NCBI RefSeq assembly: GCF_000372465.1
Contig: NZ_AQUZ01000076.1
Location: forward strand, 1 to 39,762
DNA: 39,762 nt
Source of the DNA: Kribbella catacumbae DSM 19601
GTDB taxonomy: Bacteria; Actinomycetota; Actinomycetes; Propionibacteriales; Kribbellaceae
Direction of reading: 5' to 3'
Shown here: positions 1 through 7,182 of the stretch, piece after piece
Layout: each line of letters starts with the position of its first letter
How positions within the stretch are numbered: position 1 is the stretch's first letter
The notes under the pieces: generated by a model
What the model was told of the DNA's origin: nothing
Seen by the model: only the letters and a program-made list of their open reading frames with translations
The model's database searches: none
Position numbers and translations under genes: made by a program

Positions 1-33
1 GCGAGCAGGTGCTCGGTGCGGTAGCTCGGCGTG

Positions 34-79
34 CTGGAGTGAAGGCCTCGATGTTTTTCCATCGTGGCCTTTGCTCCAG
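34..79. terminator. Imperfect hairpin, probable bidirectional terminator
   Basis: Two 20-base arms pair around a short T-rich loop: CTGGAG, AAGGCC and CGATG on the left match CATCG, GGCCTT and CTCCAG on the right, with small symmetric mismatches. It lies downstream of the small membrane-protein gene on the minus strand and may also end a gene to the left of the window. There is no strong U-tract beyond the loop, so terminator function is inferred. Confidence 0.5.
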
Positions 80-164
80 TGCGGCGAGGTGCCGTGCCGA
101 GTGCCGCGCAGCACGCAGGGCATGCCAGACATGCCCTCGGCTGTCGGGCAGGCCGGGGCACCGT

Positions 165-338
165 CTACTGGACCTCTTCTTGGACGGCTGGTGCCGCCGG
201 CTTGGAGAGTTTGCGCCGCAACCGCCGGACGCGGTCCCGGATTTCCCAGCCGATCAGCGCGATCATCGGGGTGGCGGCGGCGAACGCGGCCAGCAGAATC
301 TCTTCGACCGGCAATCCCGCGATGTGCTGGGCAGGCAT
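165..338 (-). CDS. Small single-pass membrane protein (57 aa), unknown function
   Basis: I do not recognise a family. The product has a short polar N-terminus (MPAQHIAGLPVEEI), one hydrophobic segment at about residues 14-32 (ILLAAFAAATPMIALIGW), then a strongly basic stretch (RDRVRRLRRKLSK) and an acidic end. This is the layout of a small one-helix membrane protein with a cytoplasmic basic tail. The start is chosen because a near-perfect Shine-Dalgarno (GGGAGGT) sits about 7 bases upstream of the ATG at 338. A longer frame running to 1115 has no such signal and overlaps the next gene. It is divergent from the membrane protein at 516, and the shared upstream region holds an inverted repeat at 382-400. 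Existence of the gene is well supported by the ribosome site; the role is unknown. Confidence 0.65.
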   Translation of the reverse strand: MPAQHIAGLPVEEILLAAFAAATPMIALIGWEIRDRVRRLRRKLSKPAAPAVQEEVQ

Positions 339-381
339 GCTCGTGACCTCCCGTGCGCTGTGTGACGGACCAGAGGGAGTT

Positions 382-400
382 CGCCTACTCAGTGTAGGCG
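382..400. promoter_or_regulatory. 7-bp perfect inverted repeat between divergent genes (possible operator)
   Basis: CGCCTAC, five bases, GTAGGCG. It lies in the 177-base divergent region between the small membrane-protein gene (minus, start 338) and the polytopic membrane protein (plus, start 516). A TANNNT-type -10 candidate for the plus gene (TACACT) is at 427-432. Operator function is inferred from position and symmetry only. Confidence 0.35.
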
Positions 401-515
401 CGGTGGGTCGCTGGGTAAACGGCTCATACACTGGGGCCCGATTTGGCAGCCGTAGGGAACTTTTCGTCGTCCGGGGCTCTCTTCCGTGTGCGAGGACGCG
501 ACTGAGAGGACCGGT

Positions 516-3098
516 ATGACGAGACCAGGACGGGCGATGCGGCTTGCCGCGATGGTGAGCCTGCCCGTGCTTCCGCTCGCCTGGTTCATCGCCCTGCAGG
601 ATCACGCGCCGTGGATGGCCGGGGCCTACCTCGGCTATCTGCTGATCGTGATCGCCATCCCGGGCACGCTGTTCTGGCGGCGGCTGACCGGCGGCACCGG
701 CTGGTTCACCGTCGACGCCGCTCTCGGTACTGCGTTCGGCCTGGCGGTGGAAGCGCTGGTCTACCCCATCGGCCGGTACTTCGACATCCCACTGGCCGCC
801 CTGGTGATGCCGGCCCTGGCGATGGGTGTCTTCCGGGCGATCCCACGAGCCAAGCTGCCGGTGAAGCCGACACCCTGGTGGGCGATGGTCGGCGTGATGG
901 TCGCCGTCGGAGTGGTCGCGGCCTGGTTCGTCCGCGTCGGCTCGCAACTGATCCCCGTCGACGGCCCCGCGGCACTGCGGTCGGACTCGGACGCGGCCCG
1001 CAACCTGTCGCTCGCGGGTGAGCTGACTCATCACTTCCCGCCGCAGCTCCCCTACGCATCCGGCCGACCGCTCACCAACCACTTCGCCGTCTACGACCAC
1101 CTGGCGTCGGCGCACTGGATCACGAGCGTGGAGCTCGACGTACTGACGCAGCGGATGGCGCCTTTCGCCTTCCTCCTGCTGACCGTCCTTGGCGCGGCAG
1201 CGGTCGGCGTCGTACTGACCGGTCGCGCTGTGGCGGCTCCGATCGCCGCTGGCCTGACAGTGGCCGCTGGGGATCTCGCTGCGTGGCCGTGGGCGGTTGA
1301 TGCGCGACTGTTCAACGACAGCCCGTTCTCGATGGGTCAGCTGACCAACCCGTCACAGGCCTTCTCCACAGTGCTGATGCTGCCGCTGCTAGCCGTCACC
1401 GCGATGCTCCTCCGCCGGAAGCCCACCAACACACGTGCCCAGGTCATCGGCATGCTCGTCGCAGCCGCTGTGCTCCTCGCTGCGCTCTCCGCGACCAAGG
1501 CCTCGGCCCTACCTGTGTACGCCGTCGGGCTAGCTGCCGCGTGGGTCTACCTCACGGTGCAGTCCGGCCGGATCAACCTGCGAGGGCTCGTGCTCGGGGC
1601 AGGTGTCGCGGCCTGCTACGCCTTCAGCTTCTTCGTAGTACTGCGCGGCAAGGCGTCCGACATCGAGTTCCAGCCGGCCAGGACCTTCCGGCACATGATG
1701 GATGTGATGACCGAACTGCACACCACCGAAGCCCTGGTGGTGATCGCAGCGATCGTGGTGCTCGGCTGGCTGCTACCCGCTAGCGGTGCCTTGTTGATCC
1801 GGCGGCGACTACCTCGCGACCCGATGGTGGTGATGCTGCTGGCCGGCCTGATCGGCGCAGTCATCGCAGCGGGTCTTCTGTACGACGCTGGTCAGACGCA
1901 GGTGTTCTTCGTCCGCACTGGCTTCATCTACGGCATCTTGCTCGCCACCTGGGGTCTGGGGTCGCTCGACCGCAAGCAGTACTACGTCGCCGCGCCAGCA
2001 CTGCTCATCGGAGCTGCCGCGATCTACTGGGGGCGATACCGCTCGGAGGACTCGTGCACGACCGCGAGCTGTTTCGGACAGCCGTTGGTGGTCGCACTGG
2101 TCATCGCTGTCATCGGTGCAGGCACCTTCGGGTTGCTGTTGCGCCTCAAGCGACGGATGTGGGCCGTCTTCGCGGTCGCGGTCGTGCTGGGGCTGACGGT
2201 CTCGCCGACGATGGGATCGCTGAGGGAGTTCGCCACGCCCGCGCTCACGGCGTACGAGTCGATCGCGCCAGGCGGGATCGAGGCCGCGCGCTTCATCCGG
2301 CGAAACTCGGGGCCGAACGATCTGATCGCCACGAACATCCACTGCCGCGAAGCGGGCGCGGATCGCTGCCTGACCGGGTCGTACTGGCTGGCCGGCTATG
2401 CCGAGCGGCGGGTGCTGGTGCAGGGCTGGGCGTATACGCAGCGGATCGACGACAGCTATGCGGCCGACGAGAAGGTCCAGGGGTCCTACTGGGATCCGGC
2501 GCGGCGACGGCTCAACGACGAGGCTTTCACCGCGCCGACCAGGGAGGTACTGGAGACGCTGCGGACGAAGTACGGGGTGCAGTGGTTGCTGGCGGACGAG
2601 CGAGTGGGCACGCCGCCGAAGGAACTGGAGCGCCTGTCCCAACTGCGCTTCCACTACGGCACAGTCCGCGTCTTCCAGCTCTACCCACCGCCGACCGGTG
2701 CCCCCTTCCCACCCCAATCCCCTTGCCCAACCCAAACCCCGTCCCAGACGCCTAGCGGCTCGCCATCCCAAACCCCCACCGGCTTCCCGACCCAGACTCC
2801 CAGCGGCTTCCCCACCCAGACTCCCAGCGGCTTCCCCACCCAGACGCCTGGCGGCTTGCCGACTCAGACGCCTGGCGGGGTTCCGTCGCAGACGCCTAGC
2901 CCCTGCGTGACTCAGACGCCCAGTGGGACGCCGTCGCAGACGCCGGGAGGCTTTCCGTCGCAGACTCCCGGCGGGTTCCCGACACAGACTCCCGGCGGGT
3001 TCCCCACTCAGACGCCTGGCGGTTTCCCGTCGCAGACACCTGGTGGGTCCCCCTCATCCAGCTTTACGCCGCCGACCACCGGAACGCCTCAGCCCTAG
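516..3098 (+). CDS. Large polytopic membrane protein with Thr/Pro repeat tail; GT-C-like (paralogue 1 of 3)
   Basis: The 860-residue product has about a dozen or more hydrophobic segments through residue ~580, then a soluble extracytoplasmic domain. That domain has the motif ATNIHC near residue 607, a second Cys eight residues later, and AERRVLVQGWAYT. From about residue 726 to the end the protein is a degenerate octapeptide tail (PTQTPSGF-like). Two other proteins here, at 18636 and 21149, share the same plan and motifs but lack the tail. Many topologically similar proteins are GT-C glycosyltransferases using lipid-linked sugars; I see no named family signature, so that is inference. The ATG at 516 is preferred over a GTG at 486 because GAGAGGA precedes it by five bases. 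The tail could span or attach to the cell wall, as such Thr/Pro tails often do. Confidence 0.85.
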   Translation: MTRPGRAMRLAAMVSLPVLPLAWFIALQDHAPWMAGAYLGYLLIVIAIPGTLFWRRLTGGTGWFTVDAALGTAFGLAVEALVYPIGRYFDIPLAALVMPALAMGVFRAIPRAKLPVKPTPWWAMVGVMVAVGVVAAWFVRVGSQLIPVDGPAALRSDSDAARNLSLAGELTHHFPPQLPYASGRPLTNHFAVYDHLASAHWITSVELDVLTQRMAPFAFLLLTVLGAAAVGVVLTGRAVAAPIAAGLTVAAGDLAAWPWAVDARLFNDSPFSMGQLTNPSQAFSTVLMLPLLAVTAMLLRRKPTNTRAQVIGMLVAAAVLLAALSATKASALPVYAVGLAAAWVYLTVQSGRINLRGLVLGAGVAACYAFSFFVVLRGKASDIEFQPARTFRHMMDVMTELHTTEALVVIAAIVVLGWLLPASGALLIRRRLPRDPMVVMLLAGLIGAVIAAGLLYDAGQTQVFFVRTGFIYGILLATWGLGSLDRKQYYVAAPALLIGAAAIYWGRYRSEDSCTTASCFGQPLVVALVIAVIGAGTFGLLLRLKRRMWAVFAVAVVLGLTVSPTMGSLREFATPALTAYESIAPGGIEAARFIRRNSGPNDLIATNIHCREAGADRCLTGSYWLAGYAERRVLVQGWAYTQRIDDSYAADEKVQGSYWDPARRRLNDEAFTAPTREVLETLRTKYGVQWLLADERVGTPPKELERLSQLRFHYGTVRVFQLYPPPTGAPFPPQSPCPTQTPSQTPSGSPSQTPTGFPTQTPSGFPTQTPSGFPTQTPGGLPTQTPGGVPSQTPSPCVTQTPSGTPSQTPGGFPSQTPGGFPTQTPGGFPTQTPGGFPSQTPGGSPSSSFTPPTTGTPQP
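2691..3095 (+). repeat. Degenerate 24-nt tandem repeat encoding (P-S/T-Q-T-P-x-G-x)n
   Basis: About fourteen octapeptide units of the form PTQTPSGF or PSQTPGGF are encoded in phase at the 3' end of the membrane-protein gene. Two neighbouring units near 2799-2846 are identical at the nucleotide level, which points to recent slippage or unequal crossing-over; others have diverged at third positions. The coding frame is kept throughout. The repeat is absent from both paralogues. Confidence 0.9.
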
Positions 3099-3133
3099 CA
3101 TCGGCGCCAGCCGCGGCGGCTCAAAGGGAAGAA

Positions 3134-3490
3134 CTACCGCGTCTCACACGGCAGTCCGCCGCTTTCATAACTGCCGTCGGACTTGTGCCGCCAAACCTGC
3201 GCACAGACCTTCGTGCCTCTGGCCGGGATGCGGTTCCAGGTCGTGCGACGGATGCCGCCGTTCCAGGTGTACGCACCGCTGGAGTCATGCACGCCCGGGT
3301 AGAAGATGTCCATGTGGTAGGTCCCGGAGACACAACCGGATTGGTGCTGGGTGACCACCCGGCCGTCGCCGTCGAACCCGATCCACACGCACCCGTTCGA
3401 CCCCGCCGAGGCCGTCGTCGACAACCCCACAACCGAAGTCGCCACCAGCGCGCCGGTCAGCGCCGCCCGCAGCAATGTCTTCTTGATCAT
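3134..3490 (-). CDS. Small secreted protein with four cysteines, unknown function
   Basis: The 118-residue product begins MIKKTLLRAALTGALVATSV, a typical Sec signal peptide ending at ASA (about residue 29). The mature part is about 89 residues, rich in Gly, Trp, Tyr and charged residues, and has four Cys that could form two disulfides. I do not recognise a family. The ATG at 3490 is preferred because GAAGGG precedes it by about seven bases. An in-frame ATG at 3505 has no ribosome site. The gene is convergent with the membrane protein ending at 3098, only 35 bases away, and lies downstream of the secreted glycosidase at 3937-5499, separated by a repeat-rich spacer. Confidence 0.8.
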   Translation of the reverse strand: MIKKTLLRAALTGALVATSVVGLSTTASAGSNGCVWIGFDGDGRVVTQHQSGCVSGTYHMDIFYPGVHDSSGAYTWNGGIRRTTWNRIPARGTKVCAQVWRHKSDGSYESGGLPCETR

Positions 3491-3681
3491 ATGAACACCC
3501 TTCATTTCGGTGGTGAATTCCCAGCACCGAAACTAAGGACCCGCGCCCAAAAGACCCAAACAATTAGAATGCCATCAAAGCGACTGAACTGAAATACAAC
3601 CGCCGACCCGCCGCAACATTCACCTGACGACCGGAATGGGCAGGCTCTGGTCTCGTCGCAGACACCGGGGCGGACACCAAA

Positions 3682-3761
3682 GCCATCAATCCCGCCCCGC
3701 AACCGGGATCCCACGCTCACGACGATCGCCCGGGACCTCGATGGGCGGGCGATTGATGGGC
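3682..3761. repeat. Imperfect inverted repeat, 16-19-base arms
   Basis: GCCATCAATCCCGCCC at 3682-3697 is matched by its complement at 3743-3761, with a two-base insertion (CG) in the right arm. The loop is about 45 bases and contains CCACGCTCACG at 3711-3721. It may be part of a transcription terminator system downstream of the glycosidase gene or a structured repeat element. Confidence 0.6.
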
Positions 3762-3836
3762 TGGACGTCCGGGGGCCCGGCGAAGGCCCGGCGGAGATAT
3801 CGACGGTTGGCAGCGCAGACGCCTGGGCTGGTTGTG

Positions 3837-3930
3837 CCGACCGACAGGACATAGTCGGGTGTTCGGGCCGGTGCCACGCTCACGGGAGCGGTATCCGGCC
3901 GCGAAACGGGGACTATGTCCTGTCGGTCGG
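3837..3930. repeat. Perfect 20-bp inverted repeat, probable terminator of the glycosidase gene
   Basis: CCGACCGACAGGACATAGTC (3837-3856) is perfectly repeated in inverse at 3911-3930, around a 54-base loop. The loop can itself pair (GGCCGG with CCGGCC) and contains CCACGCTCACG at 3874-3884. The right arm starts six bases past the stop codon of the minus-strand glycosidase gene (3937), which suggests a very large 3' hairpin. No U-tract is obvious. Confidence 0.75.
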
Positions 3931-3936
3931 GACAGA

Positions 3937-5499
3937 TCAGCTGACGGTTGGTAGCGGGAGGCTTTGGTTGTGGGCGCGGTCTAGGGCTGTTACGGAGTAC
4001 AGGTAGTGGTGGCCCTTGACGGCTGTTGTGTCGACGAAGGTGTTGCCGCGCAGGGTGGTGAGCAGGTTGCGGGCGTCGTTGTCGGGGCACCAGTCGCCTG
4101 CTGTCAGGTCGCGGCGGTAGATCGCGTACGACGTGGTGTCGGCTGAGGTTGCCTTCCACTGGAGGCTGACGCCGGCGCTCGTCCGGTCCGCGCGCAACCT
4201 GTGTACCGGCAGCGGTGCTCGGGCATCGAGCGACGGCATCGCCGGGACGAGCGCTGGGCGCGTGTACCAGGTGCTGTTGAGCAAGCTGGTCGCTCCGAGT
4301 CGATCGGTGCGGACATCCTTGGCGGAGAAGAAGATGTCGCCCTTCACCTCGGGCACAGTGGTGTTGAAGGCTAGGTGATCGCTCAGCTCGGCCGGATCCG
4401 ACCAGTCAGGCGACTGCGTCGACGTACCGACCTTGTAAGTCGCCTGCCCGATGTAGAGATGCACGTCGGTACCGCGGACCTGCTCGGCCCACCACGGCAC
4501 GATCTTGTTGTAGTCGGCCGGAGCGAACCCGCCCGCCCAGTAAACCTGCGGAACGATGTAGTCGATCCACTCCTCGCGAACCCAGCGCCGGGTGTCCGCA
4601 GCAAGGTCGTCATAAGTCTGTACGCCGGCAGTGGTGTCAGAGCCCAGCGGATCCGTCCCCTTGTTGCGCCAGACAGCGAAGGGCGAGATGCCGAGCTTCA
4701 CCCACGGCTTGGCCGCCTTGATCCGCTGCTGGATCTCCTGGATCAACAGGTTGATGTTGTTCCGCCGCCACTCCGCCACAGTCGGGAAACCGGCCCCGTA
4801 CTGCGCATAGGTGGCCGCGTCGTCGAACACCTGACCCGCCACCGGATACGGGTAGAAGTAGTCGTCGAAGTGCACGCCGTCGAGGTCGTAGTTCGAGACG
4901 GCGTCCATGATGGCGTCCTCGACCAGCTTGCGCGCCGCCGGGATGCCCGGGTTGTAGTAGAGCTTCCCGCCGTACGTGACCACCCAGTCCGGGTGCAGCC
5001 GGGCCGGGTGCGTCGGGACCAGCGCGTTGAGGTTGGTACCCATCGAGAGCCGGTACGGGTTGAACCAGCCGTGCAGCTCCAGGTTGCGCTTGTGCGCCTC
5101 GGCGACGGCGAAGGCCAGCGGGTCATAGCCAGGGTCACCACCCTGTACGCCGGTCAGGTACCGCGACCAGGGCTCCACCTTCGACGGCCAGAAGGCATCG
5201 GCGGTCGGGCGGATCTGCAGGATAACCGCGTTGTGGCGCTGCCGGACCGCATCGTCGAACCAGCCGACCAGCTCGGCCTTCTGCTGCTCGGCCGTCAGCC
5301 CGGTCTTCGAGGGCCAGTCGATGTTGACCACCGAGGCCACCCAGCTCGCGCGGAACTGCCGCAGCGGAGTACTCGGGTTCGCAGTACAGGACGAAGCCGC
5401 CTCGCCGGACGGTGGTCCGGCCGCCGCCGGACCTGTTAGGGCGCCGGCCAGGAGGCCGACTGACGCGCTGACAAGGCCCACGATCCGCCAGGCTCTCAT
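3937..5499 (-). CDS. Secreted GHL10/DUF187-type glycoside hydrolase with C-terminal FN3-like domain
   Basis: The 520-residue protein starts with a Sec signal peptide (MRAWRIVGLVSASVGLLAGA...AAAG). It continues with the hallmarks of the GHL10 glycosidase-like family (YngK type): RASWVASVVNIDWPSK, AVILQIRPTADAFWPS, ELHGWFNPYR, and GVHFDDYFYPYP near residue 205 in the barrel core where the acidic catalytic residues are expected. The last ~95 residues (HRLRADRTSAGVSLQWKATS...YSVTALDRAHNQS) read as a fibronectin-III-like module. These enzymes are predicted polysaccharide hydrolases acting outside the cell; the substrate is unknown. The ATG at 5499 has GGAGAG upstream. The gene is divergent from pseH, 86 bases away, so it sits at the edge of the glycan locus and could trim or turn over the polymer. 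That link is inference. Confidence 0.88.
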   Translation of the reverse strand: MRAWRIVGLVSASVGLLAGALTGPAAAGPPSGEAASSCTANPSTPLRQFRASWVASVVNIDWPSKTGLTAEQQKAELVGWFDDAVRQRHNAVILQIRPTADAFWPSKVEPWSRYLTGVQGGDPGYDPLAFAVAEAHKRNLELHGWFNPYRLSMGTNLNALVPTHPARLHPDWVVTYGGKLYYNPGIPAARKLVEDAIMDAVSNYDLDGVHFDDYFYPYPVAGQVFDDAATYAQYGAGFPTVAEWRRNNINLLIQEIQQRIKAAKPWVKLGISPFAVWRNKGTDPLGSDTTAGVQTYDDLAADTRRWVREEWIDYIVPQVYWAGGFAPADYNKIVPWWAEQVRGTDVHLYIGQATYKVGTSTQSPDWSDPAELSDHLAFNTTVPEVKGDIFFSAKDVRTDRLGATSLLNSTWYTRPALVPAMPSLDARAPLPVHRLRADRTSAGVSLQWKATSADTTSYAIYRRDLTAGDWCPDNDARNLLTTLRGNTFVDTTAVKGHHYLYSVTALDRAHNQSLPLPTVS

Positions 5500-5585
5500 G
5501 TCACTCTCCGACTGATTTCGTTGATGAGGTCGAAAGATAGTTACACAGTTGGGCCCGGCGTAGAAGAGGTCGGTACGGTTGGCCC

Positions 5586-6104
5586 ATGCTGCGCCAGGCG
5601 ACGGACGACGACGTCGACACTATCCGCGCTCTGCGCAACCAGCAGGCCAACCGCGACGTGAGCATCACCGCGCACGAGATCTCCGCCGACGAGCACGCCG
5701 GCTGGTGGGCCAAGGCCAGCGTCGACCCCACCCGCCGGGTGCTGATCTACGAACGCGACGGGCGGACCGCCGGCGTAGTGAGCTTCTTCGACCTCGACCC
5801 GACGTCGAACACCGGAGCCTGGGGATTCTTCCTCGACGCCGACGGGCTGGGCGAGCGCGGCGAGACGCTGCCCGCCTGGATCGAGGTGATGAAGGAGGCC
5901 ACCGGCTACGCCTTCGACACCCTCGGGCTGGCCGAGCTGACCGGCGAGGTGCTCGAGCACAACACCGTGGTACGGCAGATGAACCGGCGGTTCCGGTTCA
6001 CCGAGGGCGAGCCGGAACTCCGGTACGCCGATGGGCGCGAGCTCACCGTGCTGCCGATCAAGCTGACCAGGGACAACCGGCGCAAGCCGAAGGGGACCAA
6101 ATGA
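5586..6104 (+). CDS. pseH: GNAT acetyltransferase, probable PseH (UDP-4-amino-4,6-dideoxy-AltNAc N-acetyltransferase)
   Basis: The 172-residue GNAT-fold protein starts MLRQATDDDVDTIRALRNQQ, followed by VSFFDLDPTSNTGAWGFFLD and GYAFDTLGLAELTGEVLEHN. Such patterns are typical of sugar-nucleotide GNATs that acetylate an amino group at C4. In pseudaminic acid synthesis PseH acetylates the PseC product using acetyl-CoA. Identification rests on the fold and on its position: its stop overlaps the start of pseI by four bases (ATGA), so the two are translationally coupled. The ribosome site is poor (GAAGAGGT lies about 15 bases from the ATG), and a promoter should lie in the 86-base divergent region. 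It could be another sugar acetyltransferase of the same class, but with pseB, C, G, I and F nearby the call is reasonable. Confidence 0.8.
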   Translation: MLRQATDDDVDTIRALRNQQANRDVSITAHEISADEHAGWWAKASVDPTRRVLIYERDGRTAGVVSFFDLDPTSNTGAWGFFLDADGLGERGETLPAWIEVMKEATGYAFDTLGLAELTGEVLEHNTVVRQMNRRFRFTEGEPELRYADGRELTVLPIKLTRDNRRKPKGTK

Positions 6105-7159
6105 GCGCCACCAGGACCATCGACTTCGGCGGGGTTCCGATCGGCCCCGAGCACCGGCCGGTGGTGATCGCGGAGATGTCGGGCAACCACAACGGCGACT
6201 TCGAGCGGGCCAAGGAGATCGTCCGGGCGATGGGCGACACCGGCGCCCAGGTACTGAAGCTGCAGGCCTACACCGCTGACACGATGACGCTCGACGTCGA
6301 CCTGCCCGCGTTCCGGCTGCCGGGCGACCACAAGTTGTGGGCCGACCGGCACCTGCACCAGCTGTACGAAGAAGCGCACACGCCGTGGGAATGGTTCGAG
6401 CCGCTGTTCGAGCTGGCGAACTCGCTCGGCATGGTCGCCTTCGCGTCACCGTTCGACCTGACCGCGATCGAGATGCTGGAGAAGCTCGACGTGCCGGGCT
6501 ACAAGGTCGCGTCGAACGAGATCGGCGACCTGCCGCTGGTCCGCGCGATGGCGGCGACCGGGAAGCCGATCATCATCTCCACCGGCTCGGCGACGCTGAC
6601 CGACATCGACGCGGCCGTCCGCGCGGCCCGATCCACCGGCAACGAACAGCTCGTCGTGCTCTCCTGTACGGCGAGCTACCCGGCCCCCGCCGACCAGTCG
6701 AACCTGCGCGGAATCCCGGTACTCCGCGATGCGCTCGGCGTCCAGGTCGGCCTGTCGGACCACACGATGGGGATCGGCGCCTCGATCGCAGCGGTCGCCC
6801 TCGGCGCGACCGTGATCGAAAAGCACGTCACCCTGTCCCGCTCCGACGGTGGCGTCGACTCGGCGTTCTCGCTGGAACCCCACGAGGTCAGAGCACTGGT
6901 CGAAGGCACCACCATCGCCCACGAGGCCCTCGGCGAACCGGTGATCGGCCCGAAGCAAGCCGAACAGAACGTCCTGCGCTTCCGCCGCTCGCTCTACGTC
7001 ACCCGCGACGTCACCGCCGGCGAAAAGGTTGCCCCCGACAACGTCCGCTCGGTCCGCCCAGCCGGCGGCCTCCCACCCGACGCCTACACCACCGTCGAAG
7101 GCCGCCCCTTCCGCACCGACGCCCCAGCTGGTACCCCGTTGACCTGGGACCTTCTCTAA
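6101..7159 (+). CDS. pseI: Pseudaminic acid synthase PseI
   Basis: The 352-residue protein has the NeuB/PseI layout. An N-terminal TIM-barrel synthase carries VVIAEMSGNHNGDFERAKEI, KLQAYTADTMT, SGATL-like STGSATLTDID, SDHTMGIG and IEKHVTL (the last two contain the metal-binding histidines). A C-terminal SAF/antifreeze-like domain runs from about residue 285 (RRSLYVTRDVTAGEKVAPDN). The family condenses phosphoenolpyruvate with a 2,4-diacetamido-trideoxy-hexose to give a nonulosonic acid. YTADTMT after KLQ and the length fit pseudaminic rather than sialic acid synthases, and the neighbours pseH, pseG, pseB, pseC and pseF agree. The start overlaps the pseH stop. The substrate distinction from legionaminate synthase is by similarity of motifs and context. 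Confidence 0.92.
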   Translation: MSATRTIDFGGVPIGPEHRPVVIAEMSGNHNGDFERAKEIVRAMGDTGAQVLKLQAYTADTMTLDVDLPAFRLPGDHKLWADRHLHQLYEEAHTPWEWFEPLFELANSLGMVAFASPFDLTAIEMLEKLDVPGYKVASNEIGDLPLVRAMAATGKPIIISTGSATLTDIDAAVRAARSTGNEQLVVLSCTASYPAPADQSNLRGIPVLRDALGVQVGLSDHTMGIGASIAAVALGATVIEKHVTLSRSDGGVDSAFSLEPHEVRALVEGTTIAHEALGEPVIGPKQAEQNVLRFRRSLYVTRDVTAGEKVAPDNVRSVRPAGGLPPDAYTTVEGRPFRTDAPAGTPLTWDLL

Positions 7160-7182
7160 CCACTTTCCCGAAAGGTCTGGTC

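Larger units (their letters stand above)
3506..3936. other. 431-base spacer holding two long hairpins; no gene seen
   Basis: The spacer lies between two minus-strand genes. It should contain the 3' end signals of the glycosidase and the promoter of the small secreted protein. I see two large inverted repeats (3682-3761 and 3837-3930) whose different stems enclose loops sharing the 11-mer CCACGCTCACG (3711-3721 and 3874-3884). No open frame here has a ribosome site or recognisable product. Confidence 0.6.

Noticed and set aside
1809..2771. Antisense 320-residue frame in the membrane-protein gene
   Set aside because: No ribosome site, no hydrophobic or domain pattern. The sense frame matches two paralogues.
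3686..4159. Minus-strand 157-residue frame across the hairpin region
   Set aside because: It overlaps the glycosidase gene in another frame and its translation is basic low-complexity sequence.
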